The notes beneath the pieces were generated by a model, which was given only the letters and a program-made list of their open reading frames with translations, did not search any database and had not been told where the DNA came from. DNA of 64,000 nucleotides, from positions 1 through 64,000 of the forward strand of contig JAFWEX010000070.1 in assembly GCA_017512705.1 (NCBI GenBank). The letters run 5' to 3'. Each line of letters starts with the position of its first letter. The stretch's first letter is position 1. The translations under genes were made by a program, and so were the position numbers. Source of the DNA: Paenibacillus sp. GTDB taxonomy: Bacteria > Bacillota > Bacilli > Paenibacillales > Paenibacillaceae. Of this stretch, positions 1-7,829 are shown piece after piece.

Positions 1-179
1 AAGTCCGTTGTGCGTACCTCGGCTTCCAGATCATCCATAGTATAGCTGCTTGGATTAAATACCCCCGAATACCACGGGGTAACTTCAGCTGAAAAACGCA
101 GATTTTCGTGTACAGCGGCTGCAATCGGCTTCGCTTCCAGCGAACAGCCAATAAAGACTCTTGGCTTTAACGTTTTCAT
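1..179 (-). CDS. TIR-like predicted nucleotide-binding protein, N-terminal part
   Basis: The reading frame is open to the window edge, so only about 59 N-terminal residues are visible. They begin MKTLKPRVFIGCSLEAKPIA and continue with VHENL, VTPWYSGVF and PSSYTMDDLE. This R-V-F-I-G-x-S-x-E, W-x-x-G-V-F, x-x-Y-x-x-x-D-L order is the start of the TIR-like family PF10137 (the CAP12/Pycsar-type TIR group). Members are predicted to bind or cleave NAD-type nucleotides, and some act as effectors in anti-phage systems. A GGCGGAG ribosome site lies just before the ATG. No partner gene lies on this side within 900 bases, so a defence role is only an inference from the family; the partner, if any, would be outside the window. 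Confidence 0.72.
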   Translation of the reverse strand, partial: MKTLKPRVFIGCSLEAKPIAAAVHENLRFSAEVTPWYSGVFNPSSYTMDDLEAEVRTTD

Positions 180-220
180 CACTCCGCCTCGCTTAAACGG
201 TAATGGGATTCAATTGTTAT

Positions 221-229
221 ATTATACCA
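221..229 (-). promoter_or_regulatory. Extended -10 promoter of the TIR-like gene
   Basis: On the minus strand the sequence reads TGGTATAAT, an extended -10 element, about 40 bases before the start codon of the TIR-like gene. No good -35 box is seen at the right distance, which fits an extended -10 promoter. Confidence 0.45.
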
Positions 230-637
230 TAAAAAGCAGAGTAAGTCTGGAAACGTTTAAATTCGATGAACGATACGATTTGCTATAGTGTATGTGCGTA
301 AGGAAAAGGATTCCTTTGCTCATGACCAAAAAATAAAAAAAAGCCTGTAATTGTCACAGTTGGGTGACTGCACTGTTATATTTAAAACCTTCGGTCATAG
401 AATAAAGGAGCAGGTAGCACTATTCGTAAGCTTTGCTTATTCCGGTGTGCCTGTATGACGTCTGGAGCGGTTCAATAGCTGCTTTATGCGTGATTTTGCT
501 GGGTTGCTTGTTTAGACCCGGTCACATTGGTGTTATATAATAGAAGTATAAGCAAGTTAGCTCTGGTGTTTAAATCAAAATGGAACGATATACATTTTGA
601 GTCACGTTTGAACTTATATTTACACAGGAACGAAGAG

Positions 638-749
638 TGCAGAACCCATCTGGAGAAGCGAAGCGCTCGCGTTTATCACAGGATTTTTCCTTTTGAAAAA
701 AGGAATCAAAAAAATCCGGGGATAACAGCGATCGTAAGAGGGTACTGCA
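638..749 (+). repeat. Dispersed stem-loop repeat, copy A
   Basis: A nested inverted repeat. The outer arms are TGCAGAACCC (638-647) and GGGTACTGCA (740-749), 9 of 10 paired. Inside lie AGAAGCGAAGCGCTCGC, then TTTATC, an inner hairpin with GGATTTTT and AAAAATCC arms whose tip is CCTTTT/AAAAGG, then GGGGATAA and AGCGATCG. The same architecture and core occur at 20085-20199, with changed but still complementary arms, so this is a repeat family and not a chance hairpin. Confidence 0.72.
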
Positions 750-1093
750 ATCGAAGTGGTTAAGTGTGAAACAAGGTGTTCAAAATTTCGTGCCTCGCTG
801 TAATATCCATTCGTTTTCACCAAGCACAGCTAACCACAAAACACAGAAAGGATCAGGATACCATGAGTCCCCGAAGGACAATCTTCCTAAGGACAATCTG
901 GAAACGTTACGATCTCTCATACACATAGCGCCCCTTGTAGAGTACACCAACCGTATGTCAAAAACGGCTGACTCTGCGAAAGAGGGGATTGGAATGAATA
1001 TTCGAAGGACGAACACGATGATATCTTCCAGGCTTGCCTTTTGCAGGGTACGGTCGGTCTAAAAAACCAATCTACAATTGCGAGGGAACCTGT

Positions 1094-1822
1094 ATGAAGA
1101 GAACATCGTTAACCTTACAAAACGTCAAAACAGAAGCGATTAAGTTCGCGATTATGCTACTAGGTACATTTATTCTGGCATTTACTTATTATCACATTAA
1201 CTTTCAGAATCATTTATCGGAGGGCGGATTTGTCGGTCTGGCCCTACTCGGAAAATATGCAACGGGTCTATCGCCGGCGATCGGCATGTTGCTACTCGAC
1301 ATTCCTGTCATGATCCTGGCCTGGTTCATTAAAGGCTGGAAATTCATGATCCAAGCATTGCTTGGTGTGGGTGCATTTTCCCTATTTTACGACGGCTTTG
1401 AGCGATACTCCACACTGGTGATGAACTTTAACGGAAATCTGTGGATTCCTGCGGTATTGTCCGGTATACTAACCGGAATCGGAGCAGGAATTGTGCTTCG
1501 CTTTGGTGGAGCGACAGGCGGAGATGATATTCTCGCTGTGCTCGTTAGTCGTTGGAAAGGATGGAAGCTGGGAACGGTTTTCTTTGTCAGTGATGCGTTC
1601 GTTTTAGGACTGTCACTACTCTTTCTTCCGGTAAAAGAAACTTTATATACAATTCTGGCTGTATGGATTGCGAGCAAAATGATTACGTATGTGGTCAGTG
1701 TGCCGACTCGCGGTTCGGTGGTTACCACATCCGCTGTCAAATTGCCGATTCCGTCAGTTGCTGCCAAAGCGGTTAATGCAGCTACACCGCGGACTTCTGT
1801 GCCTCGAGGCGTAACGCATTGA
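1094..1822 (+). CDS. YitT family membrane protein
   Basis: The 242-residue protein has five or six hydrophobic segments and the glycine-rich stretches typical of the YitT/DUF161 family: GGFVGLALLGKYATG near residue 40 and VLRFGGATGGDDILA near residue 136. The C-terminal DUF2179 domain of full-length YitT proteins (about 280-290 residues) is absent; a short tail rich in Thr, Val and Ala replaces it. The ATG at 1094 follows a CGAGGGA ribosome site; an in-frame start 60 bases upstream has no ribosome site. The substrate of this family is not established, so no transport function is assigned. The gene stands alone and ends at a terminator shared with the opposing gene. Confidence 0.8.
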   Translation: MKRTSLTLQNVKTEAIKFAIMLLGTFILAFTYYHINFQNHLSEGGFVGLALLGKYATGLSPAIGMLLLDIPVMILAWFIKGWKFMIQALLGVGAFSLFYDGFERYSTLVMNFNGNLWIPAVLSGILTGIGAGIVLRFGGATGGDDILAVLVSRWKGWKLGTVFFVSDAFVLGLSLLFLPVKETLYTILAVWIASKMITYVVSVPTRGSVVTTSAVKLPIPSVAAKAVNAATPRTSVPRGVTH

Positions 1823-1916
1823 GCTGAGATTCAGAACAACATATGACGTATAGTATTAAATATATCTAGCCTGGCTCAAGCCTTAACTGGTTTGAGTTCA
1901 GGTTGGAATAGGATAG

Positions 1917-1960
1917 GAAATCCCTTTTGTCTGCTAACTCCGCAGCAAGAGGGATTTTTT
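1917..1960. terminator. Bidirectional terminator
   Basis: Arms AAATCCCTT and AGAGGGATTT enclose a second small stem (TGCT/AGCA), and a run of seven T follows. It lies between the converging YitT and DUF2188 genes. Confidence 0.75.
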
Positions 1961-2036
1961 TGGTATGCATTCTGGAAGCTTGTTAATATGCTCGTTGTTA
2001 ATAAAAAAGATATACATGAACGGTATGAGACGCAAA

Positions 2037-2405
2037 TTACGGTGTAAGAGAACGAGAAATCTGTCCATCCTGATTATGAATGATCGCTCGAATATGCTCT
2101 TTACGACTCCATTCTTTGGCCACATCGATCGCTTCCGCTTTGGAGTCATAGGTGGAGTGATAGTCTGATGAGCCTTCTTGTTTAATGGCCCAACCTGATT
2201 CGGCAGGTACGACATGGATATTGTTGTCCTGATCGTCAGGATGATTCTCATCCCATTCCTCTGCCTTGGCCGTTGCAATGGCAATGGCGCGTCCTTCCTC
2301 GTAACCGTCTTCAAGCAGGGCATTAGCGATTTCAATCGCTTTGTGCCGAATACGGGGCTTCAGATTTTTCATCGATACGGGGTAATCTTGTTTATTCCAT
2401 GGCAT
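2037..2405 (-). CDS. DUF2188 domain protein, probable stress protein
   Basis: This 122-residue soluble protein has two parts. The N-terminal half (MPWNKQDYPVSMKNL, then KAIEIANALLEDGYEEGRAIAIATAKAEEW) is a small helical region seen in uncharacterised Firmicute proteins. The C-terminal half (HVVPAESGWAIKQEGSSDY ... KAEAIDVAKEWSRKE ... AIIHNQDGQI) is a DUF2188 domain. The function is unknown. The ATG at 2405 follows GGAGGGAAC; a TTG five codons upstream is in frame, but it is at the edge of the ribosome site itself. A sigma-B-like promoter precedes the gene, which would fit a general stress role. Confidence 0.75.
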   Translation of the reverse strand: MPWNKQDYPVSMKNLKPRIRHKAIEIANALLEDGYEEGRAIAIATAKAEEWDENHPDDQDNNIHVVPAESGWAIKQEGSSDYHSTYDSKAEAIDVAKEWSRKEHIRAIIHNQDGQISRSLTP

Positions 2406-2441
2406 AGGTGTTCCCTCCAATATTGTATGAGTTATAGTATA

Positions 2442-2466
2442 TTACCCTCCAAAACATGTGATAAAC
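2442..2466 (-). promoter_or_regulatory. Sigma-B-like promoter of the DUF2188 gene
   Basis: On the minus strand GTTTAT (2461-2466), a 13-base spacer and GGGTAA (2442-2447) match the sigma-B pattern GTTTAA-N13-GGGTAT at 10 of 12 positions. A TATACT sequence overlaps just downstream (2436-2441), so a sigma-A promoter is an alternative. Confidence 0.4.
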
Positions 2467-2733
2467 GGAACTAACAATATCCAAAAGGGGAGAAGTCTTA
2501 TGATTTATTTCTAATCAATTGAATTTTGCGAAGTGATGAACCCGCTAATCAATGCTCCATTGAATGCGTATGGATAGAAATGCAGAGGTTAGAACACACG
2601 TGAGTGAGAGGTCCCAGTCCCTTTTAAGCCAGAACCAGTTTCCTATACTTTCGAGATTGAAGGGCGTATAATACGTGGATGAGCAATTTGGATAAATTTA
2701 CATAGTGAAATGAATAAAAAGGAGTTTGTACAT
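2467..2733. other. Upstream region of amj
   Basis: No gene is seen. A TATAAT hexamer at 2667-2672 is a possible -10 box for the amj-like gene, but no clear -35 box is visible. The B. subtilis gene is induced through an ECF sigma factor; no confident ECF promoter was recognised here. Confidence 0.35.
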
Positions 2734-3537
2734 ATGTTCAGTTTAAGTCTTGCTCTACCGATGGTATTCACCATGCTGATTCATGCAACAGATAGTTTGT
2801 CGTATGCCCTACGCCTTGGTGGTTTGCGTACTCGTCGAATTGCACTGGCAATATCACTGGCAGGTATTTTGCTCTTGGTCTCCCGCACTTCCAATATGGC
2901 GCAGGGGCCTATGATCGGTAGTCTGGTAGATGCTGCGACCCGTGGGTCTAATCCGTATTTTGCGGCACAGCTCCATTGGTTGATGGGTGCAGCAACGCTG
3001 GGAACGGCCTTAGCCATACTCTGCTTCCCGACCATGGTTAAGCTCTCATCCAGAATGGTTGTGCATTTTGAAGCGGCCGGCTCCATCCCCGTTATGTTCA
3101 GGAAATTGCTGAAACGAAGTAAACTCCGTAATGCAACATATTACATCACTCCGCCTTCGTGGGAGATGGCCAAACGTTTGGTACAGCACGGCATGCCAAG
3201 GCGGTTAATGCTGCTCAACGTAGCCGTGACTGCCATTTACACCACAGGTGTATTATCCAGTTTATATGCGGCATATCTGTATCCAGGACAAGCTGTTGCT
3301 GCATCGCAATCGACAGGACTCATTAATGGCATGGCAACGATTTTACTTACCATTCTCGTTGACCCACATATTTCACTACTTAGTGACCGTTCCCTACGTG
3401 GTGAGATTCGGCTTAATCGCATGAACCAGATTTATGGTTGTATGCTGATTTCCAGGCTATTTGGTACAGTTGTGGCTCAGCTTCTGTTGATTCCTTTGGC
3501 ATATTGGATTGGCTGGGTTGTGAGCATGATGTACTGA
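2734..3537 (+). CDS. amj: Lipid II flippase, Amj family
   Basis: The 267-residue integral membrane protein matches the Amj (YdaH, DUF2837) family. Near the N-terminus it has HATDSLSYALRLGGLRTRRI and then LLVSRTSNMAQGPMIGSLVD, as in B. subtilis Amj. Amj flips lipid II, the peptidoglycan precursor, across the cytoplasmic membrane as an alternative to MurJ. At least six hydrophobic segments are present, with a basic cytoplasmic stretch (MFRKLLKRSKLR) near residue 125. The ATG at 2734 is chosen because AAAAAGGAG lies nine bases upstream; an ATG 24 bases earlier would place this ribosome site inside the coding region. The gene stands alone. Confidence 0.85.
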   Translation: MFSLSLALPMVFTMLIHATDSLSYALRLGGLRTRRIALAISLAGILLLVSRTSNMAQGPMIGSLVDAATRGSNPYFAAQLHWLMGAATLGTALAILCFPTMVKLSSRMVVHFEAAGSIPVMFRKLLKRSKLRNATYYITPPSWEMAKRLVQHGMPRRLMLLNVAVTAIYTTGVLSSLYAAYLYPGQAVAASQSTGLINGMATILLTILVDPHISLLSDRSLRGEIRLNRMNQIYGCMLISRLFGTVVAQLLLIPLAYWIGWVVSMMY

Positions 3538-3637
3538 TCGTTTCAATTCAGGTTTTCGTGCAACCCATTCGAGTCATTGTTAGGCATTCCATTCGATCCA
3601 GAAGTTGAGAAGGGATGCCTAAACCCTTTATCATTGA

Positions 3638-3666
3638 TTGACAGGAAAAATACACCATGATACTAT
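3638..3666 (+). promoter_or_regulatory. Sigma-A promoter of the TetR gene
   Basis: TTGACA (3638-3643), a 17-base spacer and TACTAT (3661-3666). The operator-like repeat at 3668-3685 begins directly after the -10 box, at the expected start point. This rules out the TTG inside the -35 box as a translation start. Confidence 0.75.
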
Positions 3667-3667
3667 T

Positions 3668-3685
3668 AGACCGGATAGTCGGTTT
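3668..3685 (+). promoter_or_regulatory. TetR operator O1
   Basis: The sequence agACCGGATAGTCGGTTTa is an inverted repeat of ACCG/CGGT and matches the element before the MFS gene (4347-4365) at nearly every position. It overlaps the start point, so bound repressor would block transcription of its own gene. Confidence 0.7.
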
Positions 3686-3730
3686 AATTTAAAGGAGAGA
3701 ATTGTCATCGAAGTCAAACGGAGAAAAGAC

Positions 3731-4300
3731 GTGGCTCAGATCAAGAAGGACATTGCACGTAATACCAAAGAGCTTTTTGCCCAGAAGGGATATGGAGCCA
3801 CTTCGATGGAAGACATATGCACCATTAACAATCGGAGTAAAGGCAGCATTTATTATCATTTCAAAAGCAAAGAAGAGCTGTTTATGTATCTCATTAAGCT
3901 GAATAACGAGGACTGGATGAATGAATGGCTTGAGAAAGAGTCGCGGTACAAGACAACTGTAGAGAAACTGTACGGACTAGCTGACCACTACGTGGATGAC
4001 TTGGCGAATCCGCTGAATCATGCCATTAACGAATTTGTCTCGGGTCAGGTCGTAAGTAAGGAAATGATGGACGATATGCTCTCCCTGATTCGAATACCCT
4101 ATGCAACCTATGAGCGAATTGTATCCGAAGGTATACGTGATGGTGAATTGAAACAAGAAAGTCCGCACGACATGATGCATATTATTAACGGTCTGTTTAA
4201 CGGACTAAGCACCCTTTATTATGAAAAAGATCTGGATGAAATTCGGCGTTTGTACCACATCGGAATAACGAGTCTGCTCGCAGGCATCCAGCAACGTTAA
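3731..4300 (+). CDS. TetR/AcrR family regulator of the adjacent MFS pump
   Basis: The first 50 residues form a TetR helix-turn-helix domain: IARNTKELFAQKGYGATSMEDIC, then SKGSIYYHFKSKEELF. The remaining 140 residues are a variable ligand-binding helical domain. It should repress itself and the MFS gene, because the same inverted repeat lies in front of both. The start is uncertain: the GTG at 3731 has CGGAG seven bases upstream, while a better AAAGGAG at 3691 is followed in frame only by ATT or ATC codons. A start at 3638 is excluded because it is the -35 box. The inducing ligand cannot be read from the sequence. Confidence 0.85.
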   Translation: MAQIKKDIARNTKELFAQKGYGATSMEDICTINNRSKGSIYYHFKSKEELFMYLIKLNNEDWMNEWLEKESRYKTTVEKLYGLADHYVDDLANPLNHAINEFVSGQVVSKEMMDDMLSLIRIPYATYERIVSEGIRDGELKQESPHDMMHIINGLFNGLSTLYYEKDLDEIRRLYHIGITSLLAGIQQR

Positions 4301-4308
4301 CGAAAGAA

Positions 4309-4336
4309 AGCTGATATTCTATCAGTTTTTCTTTTT
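4309..4336 (+). terminator. Terminator after the TetR gene
   Basis: CTGATA and TATCAG arms around a three-base loop, followed by TTTTTCTTTTT. It separates the regulator from the MFS gene, which therefore needs its own promoter. Confidence 0.65.
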
Positions 4337-4346
4337 GAATATTAAT

Positions 4347-4365
4347 AAACCGGACAGTCGGTTTA
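4347..4365 (+). promoter_or_regulatory. TetR operator O2 before the MFS gene
   Basis: AAACCGGACAGTCGGTTTA is a near-perfect inverted repeat (AAACCG, six-base centre, CGGTTT). It ends just before the AAAAAAGGAG ribosome site of the MFS gene. Confidence 0.75.
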
Positions 4366-4381
4366 AAAAAGGAGATGAAGT

Positions 4382-5620
4382 ATGAATAGCTTATTAAAAA
4401 ACAGAGCTTTTCTTATCATTACAGGGTCAGATCTGCTGCAAAACCTGGCGATATGGATACGAAATATGGCAATCCTCTATTACATTATGGATCAGACACA
4501 AGGGGACCCGGTTGCAATCTCCCTGATTACCGTACTGGAGTATGCTCCGATCTTTGTGTTTTCTATCATAGGCGGTGCGCTGGCTGATCGCTGGAATCCC
4601 AAACGAACTATGATTATAGGGGATATTCTCAGTGCTTTATCCGTTGTAATGATTATTACCATTTTAAGCTCAGGATACTGGGAGGTACTTTACGCTGCAA
4701 CGTTGGTTTCCTCCATCGTCAGTCAGTTTTCTCAACCCTCATCGGTCAAAATTGTCAGAAGGAATGTCAGAAGCGAAAATGTACAGTCGGCGATTGCTAT
4801 AACGCAAAGCTCAAGCTCGCTTTTCCTTATTTTGGGGCCAGTTGTAGGTACGTTTATCTATACCTCCATGGGAATACAGACATCTATGGTGGTGCTGCTT
4901 ATCTTATTTCTTGCATCTGCGGTTCTGCTGACGTTTCTCCCCAAGGATACTGCTCAGAGGGAGACAGATAATTCTCTATTAGCAGATATTAAAGAAGGAT
5001 GGCATTACGTCACTCAATCCCGTTCACTTAAAATGCTAGGCTTGGTGTTTGCCTGTGTGGGCCTTTCTGCAGGTTTGATTAATCCGCTGACGATCTTTCT
5101 GGTTACGGAACGATTGGGTCTGGAGCAGACCGCATTGCAGTTTCTGTCGGGTGCATCCGGACTTGGTTTGCTTATCGGCGGGGTAATCGCTGCGACGGTT
5201 AGCAGCAGGTTGAATCAAACGAAGACGTTAATCGTTGGATTGTTGTGTCTTGCTTTTACGATGCTCGGCGAGGTTTTGTCCACTTGGCTCTGGTTAACAA
5301 TGGGTCTCACCTTCTTAAGCTCCATTAGTCTAGCGTTCATCAATATTATCATTTCTTCCTACATGGTCAGCCGGATTGATGAACACCTGATCGGCAGAGT
5401 GAATGGAACGATTACTCCGTTATTTATGGGAATGATGCTGATCGGGTCTTCATTGTCTGGAGTGATCATGAATCAGACTTCGCTGATTTTTGTGTATGTA
5501 CTCTCGGTGGCCATCATGCTCGTGAGTATGATCCCAGGTCTAAGAGTCCAGTTCAATGATGGTGAGACCACTGTGGAAGGTAGCAAGCAGGCAGAAACGG
5601 AGGCAGCTCTATCCAACTAA
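4382..5620 (+). CDS. MFS efflux transporter
   Basis: This 412-residue membrane protein has about twelve hydrophobic segments. The major-facilitator motif A appears as GGALADRWNPKR in the loop after the second segment (around residue 62). The form of the N-terminus (FLIITGSDLLQNLAIWIRNMAILYYIM) and the overall length fit the MFS_3 branch, which includes EntS-like and macrolide exporters. It is likely a drug or metabolite:proton antiporter in the cytoplasmic membrane. The neighbouring TetR protein and the operator in front of this gene suggest induction by the exported compound. The substrate is unknown. Confidence 0.85.
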   Translation: MNSLLKNRAFLIITGSDLLQNLAIWIRNMAILYYIMDQTQGDPVAISLITVLEYAPIFVFSIIGGALADRWNPKRTMIIGDILSALSVVMIITILSSGYWEVLYAATLVSSIVSQFSQPSSVKIVRRNVRSENVQSAIAITQSSSSLFLILGPVVGTFIYTSMGIQTSMVVLLILFLASAVLLTFLPKDTAQRETDNSLLADIKEGWHYVTQSRSLKMLGLVFACVGLSAGLINPLTIFLVTERLGLEQTALQFLSGASGLGLLIGGVIAATVSSRLNQTKTLIVGLLCLAFTMLGEVLSTWLWLTMGLTFLSSISLAFINIIISSYMVSRIDEHLIGRVNGTITPLFMGMMLIGSSLSGVIMNQTSLIFVYVLSVAIMLVSMIPGLRVQFNDGETTVEGSKQAETEAALSN

Positions 5621-5757
5621 ATCCGTCATCCCATTTATAAGTGTAACAGAATGATGTGAAATTTAGTGCAAAATGAGAAGGAAAGCGAAGTAAAGAGAAG
5701 GGGAGAAACGGAGGATTGGATTTATCGAATGTATCGAAGCCGATCTGTTATTTTTAA

Positions 5758-5796
5758 AGCAAAAGAGCAACGGGATCAAGCCGCTGCTCCTTTGCT
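5758..5796. terminator. Stem-loop between the MFS gene and msrAB
   Basis: AGCAAAAGAGCA (5758-5769) pairs with TGCTCCTTTGCT (5785-5796), and CGG/CCG extends the stem inward. A T-rich run follows only on the minus strand, so it probably ends msrAB transcription. A 62-codon frame running through it (5666-5854) is not accepted as a gene. Confidence 0.5.
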
Positions 5797-5855
5797 GTTT
5801 ATCCTGTGCAGATTATTCTGGACAGATTATCCAACATTGTTGTTTCTAACCTGAT

Positions 5856-6818
5856 TTATTCAAACAGAAAGCGATATTCGCCGTAGCCTTCTTTTTGAAG
5901 ATCCTCTTTCGGTATAAAACGAAGTGCGGCGGAGTTGATGCAGTAACGCAAACCGCCCGCTTCCACAGGACCATCGGGGAATACGTGTCCCAAGTGGGAG
6001 TCACCTTCACGGCTGCGAACTTCGGTACGAATCATGAAATGGCTGAGATCCGTTTTTTCCTTCACGTTATAGTCACGAAGTGGACGAGTGAAGCTTGGCC
6101 AGCCGCAACCCGAATCATATTTATCGGTAGAACTGAACAGCGGCTCACCAGATACGATATCCACATAGATGCCATCTCCGTGATGATCCCAGAATTCGTT
6201 ATGGAACGCTGGTTCCGTAGCATTGTTCTGTGTTACCTCATACTGCAGCGGAGTCAGACGCTCTTTTAGCTCGCTTTTATCCACCTTGCCCGACCAGTTA
6301 CGCTCAATAAAGTCCTGACGACCTGAACCTTTGCTATACCGTTTGTAGTGAGCAGGGTTCTTACGATGATAGTTCTGGTGATGCTCTTCTGCCTCATAGA
6401 ACGTTTTCGCGGGTAGAATAGGTGTGAAGATAGGTTTGTCAAAACGTCCGCTCTGTTCCAGAGCCGCCTTGGAAGCTTCAGCGATCTTGCGCTGTTCCTC
6501 ACTGTGATAGAAGATCGCCGTCTGATAAGATGATCCGCGATCGTGGAACTGACCGCCTGCATCTGTCGGGTCAATCTGCTGCCAGAAGAGCTCAACCAGT
6601 TTCTCATATGGGAAAATGGACGGATCAAACGTGATCTCTACCGCCTCCACATGACCTGTTGTCTCCGAGCATACTTCCTCATACGTAGGATTCTCGGTAT
6701 GTCCACCTGTATAGCCCGAAACGATTTTATGAATACCGGGCAGTTCCTCAAAAGGGGATACCATACACCAGAAGCATCCGCCTGCAAATGTTGCTTTCTC
6801 CAATGACTGTTGTTCCAT
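5856..6818 (-). CDS. msrAB: Bifunctional methionine sulfoxide reductase MsrA-MsrB
   Basis: The 320-residue protein is a fusion. Residues 1-165 are MsrA, with the catalytic motif GGCFWC (Cys15) and [16 protein letters not shown]. Residues 180-320 are MsrB, with SGCGWPSF (probable resolving Cys) and RYCINSAAL, which carries the catalytic Cys. MsrA reduces methionine-S-sulfoxide and MsrB the R form, repairing oxidised proteins with thioredoxin as reductant. The CxxC zinc pairs of some MsrB proteins are absent. No signal peptide is present, so the protein is cytoplasmic. ATGGAGTGA precedes the ATG. The promoter upstream is good and has a possible operator. Confidence 0.95.
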   Translation of the reverse strand: MEQQSLEKATFAGGCFWCMVSPFEELPGIHKIVSGYTGGHTENPTYEEVCSETTGHVEAVEITFDPSIFPYEKLVELFWQQIDPTDAGGQFHDRGSSYQTAIFYHSEEQRKIAEASKAALEQSGRFDKPIFTPILPAKTFYEAEEHHQNYHRKNPAHYKRYSKGSGRQDFIERNWSGKVDKSELKERLTPLQYEVTQNNATEPAFHNEFWDHHGDGIYVDIVSGEPLFSSTDKYDSGCGWPSFTRPLRDYNVKEKTDLSHFMIRTEVRSREGDSHLGHVFPDGPVEAGGLRYCINSAALRFIPKEDLQKEGYGEYRFLFE

Positions 6819-6872
6819 GCTATATTCACTCCATTTCTGATGAAGATATCCGGCGATCTGCCGTTTGAATCA

Positions 6873-6934
6873 TTTGGTCAAACCAAAAATTGGACTACCA
6901 CTTCTATTATATCCCGAATGGTCAAGTCAACCAA
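6873..6934 (-). promoter_or_regulatory. msrAB promoter with candidate operator
   Basis: On the minus strand TTGGTT (6929-6934), a 17-base spacer and TATAAT (6906-6911) form a promoter. Just downstream of the start point lies the inverted repeat TTTGGTCAAACCAAA (6873-6887). Related GGT/ACC half-sites surround the -35 box (6920-6936). Confidence 0.55.
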
Positions 6935-6984
6935 ACCAATCACGTAAGCAAGCATGAATAAGAACGGAGAACGTCAACAGATCC

Positions 6985-7596
6985 TCAAGCTTTTTTGCGT
7001 GACCGATAACGGAACAATAAGAAGATCATAGCCATAACGATCATGTATCCAGCCAATATCCCCAAACTCAGCCAGATAGATGATCCAGCCTGTGCCCCGG
7101 CATAAGCAAACACAAAGATAGCAGGCATTTTACCAATAGCGGTTGCGACCATGAACACCCAGAATGGTGTAAATGTAATGCCGGCATAGATGTTGACTGC
7201 CATCTGGGGTACGACGGGGAGTAAACGCATGGTCATCACCCCCATAAACGGGTGTGCCTCCATCCAGGCCGTGAAGCGATTCAACCCGCGTATGCGTTCG
7301 AGATAGACTCGAGCCTGCTGGCGGAAAATCGTTCTTGCTCCAACATATACGAGTATTGCCGCAAGCGTTGTGCCAAGCCAGCAAATCCATGCGGCCATGG
7401 TCATGCCATAGCTGTACCCAAAAGCAATAATAACAACTTTATACGGGATAACAGGAACGAGGGCAAACAACGTTGCCATAGAAAGTAAAAGCGGAATGGA
7501 CTGATGGTCATCGGCCCAAGCCAGCAGTTCATATCTGTAAATAAACGTGACTCCGGCTAGTAAAACATAAACGAGGAGCCATAACCATTTTTGCAA
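6985..7596 (-). CDS. TVP38/TMEM64 family (DedA-like) membrane protein
   Basis: This 203-residue protein has five or six membrane segments. The central region, from FALVPVIPYKVVIIAFGYSYG through MTMRLLPVVPQMAVNIYAGI, has the paired re-entrant G-x-x-x-[VIP]-P pattern of the SNARE-associated/VTT domain. DedA and TVP38 proteins are linked to lipid scrambling and undecaprenyl-phosphate recycling; the role of this member is not known. It starts with TTG, supported by AAAGGAGCG ten bases upstream. It precedes msrAB on the same strand but is 166 bases away, and msrAB has its own promoter. Confidence 0.8.
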   Translation of the reverse strand: MQKWLWLLVYVLLAGVTFIYRYELLAWADDHQSIPLLLSMATLFALVPVIPYKVVIIAFGYSYGMTMAAWICWLGTTLAAILVYVGARTIFRQQARVYLERIRGLNRFTAWMEAHPFMGVMTMRLLPVVPQMAVNIYAGITFTPFWVFMVATAIGKMPAIFVFAYAGAQAGSSIWLSLGILAGYMIVMAMIFLLFRYRSRKKA

Positions 7597-7829
7597 AAGT
7601 CAAACGCTCCTTTCAGTTCAGACCCTTATATAACGGCCAGTTTCATCCGGGTCTGCTGTCCATCTTCAGTTTACCACGGTAGATCGTTTGTGAACATGTA
7701 GACACCTGTTATAATACGGATCACTGGCAAGTTGAAAGCGGAGAGGTTACACTATAGGACGTAGAAAGTGATAAGCCAGAATTAGCACAAGACTGACGAA
7801 TGAATATAGTTGAAGGTGGAATGTTCTTC

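Larger units (their letters stand above)
180..1093. other. Long gene-poor region with one dispersed repeat
   Basis: No convincing gene is seen in these 914 bases. The two plus-strand frames of 78 and 98 codons (527-763, 766-1062) lack ribosome sites and recognisable protein features, and the first runs through the stem-loop repeat at 638-749. A short hairpin with GTCAC and GTGAC arms occurs near 355-375, and an 11-base direct repeat (AAGGACAATCT) is present twice near 876-900. The region separates a minus-strand gene from a plus-strand gene, so it should carry promoters for both. Confidence 0.5.

Noticed and set aside
527-1062. Two plus-strand frames of 78 and 98 codons before the YitT gene
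   Set aside because: They have no ribosome sites, no recognisable protein features, and the first runs through the dispersed stem-loop repeat, whose sequence is explained by base pairing.
3638-3730. Earlier TTG start of the TetR gene at 3638
   Set aside because: This TTG is part of the TTGACA -35 box, and the -10 box and operator lie inside the extended reading frame.
5666-5854. A 62-codon frame between the MFS gene and msrAB
   Set aside because: It has no proper ribosome site and encodes the stem-loop that ends the flanking genes.
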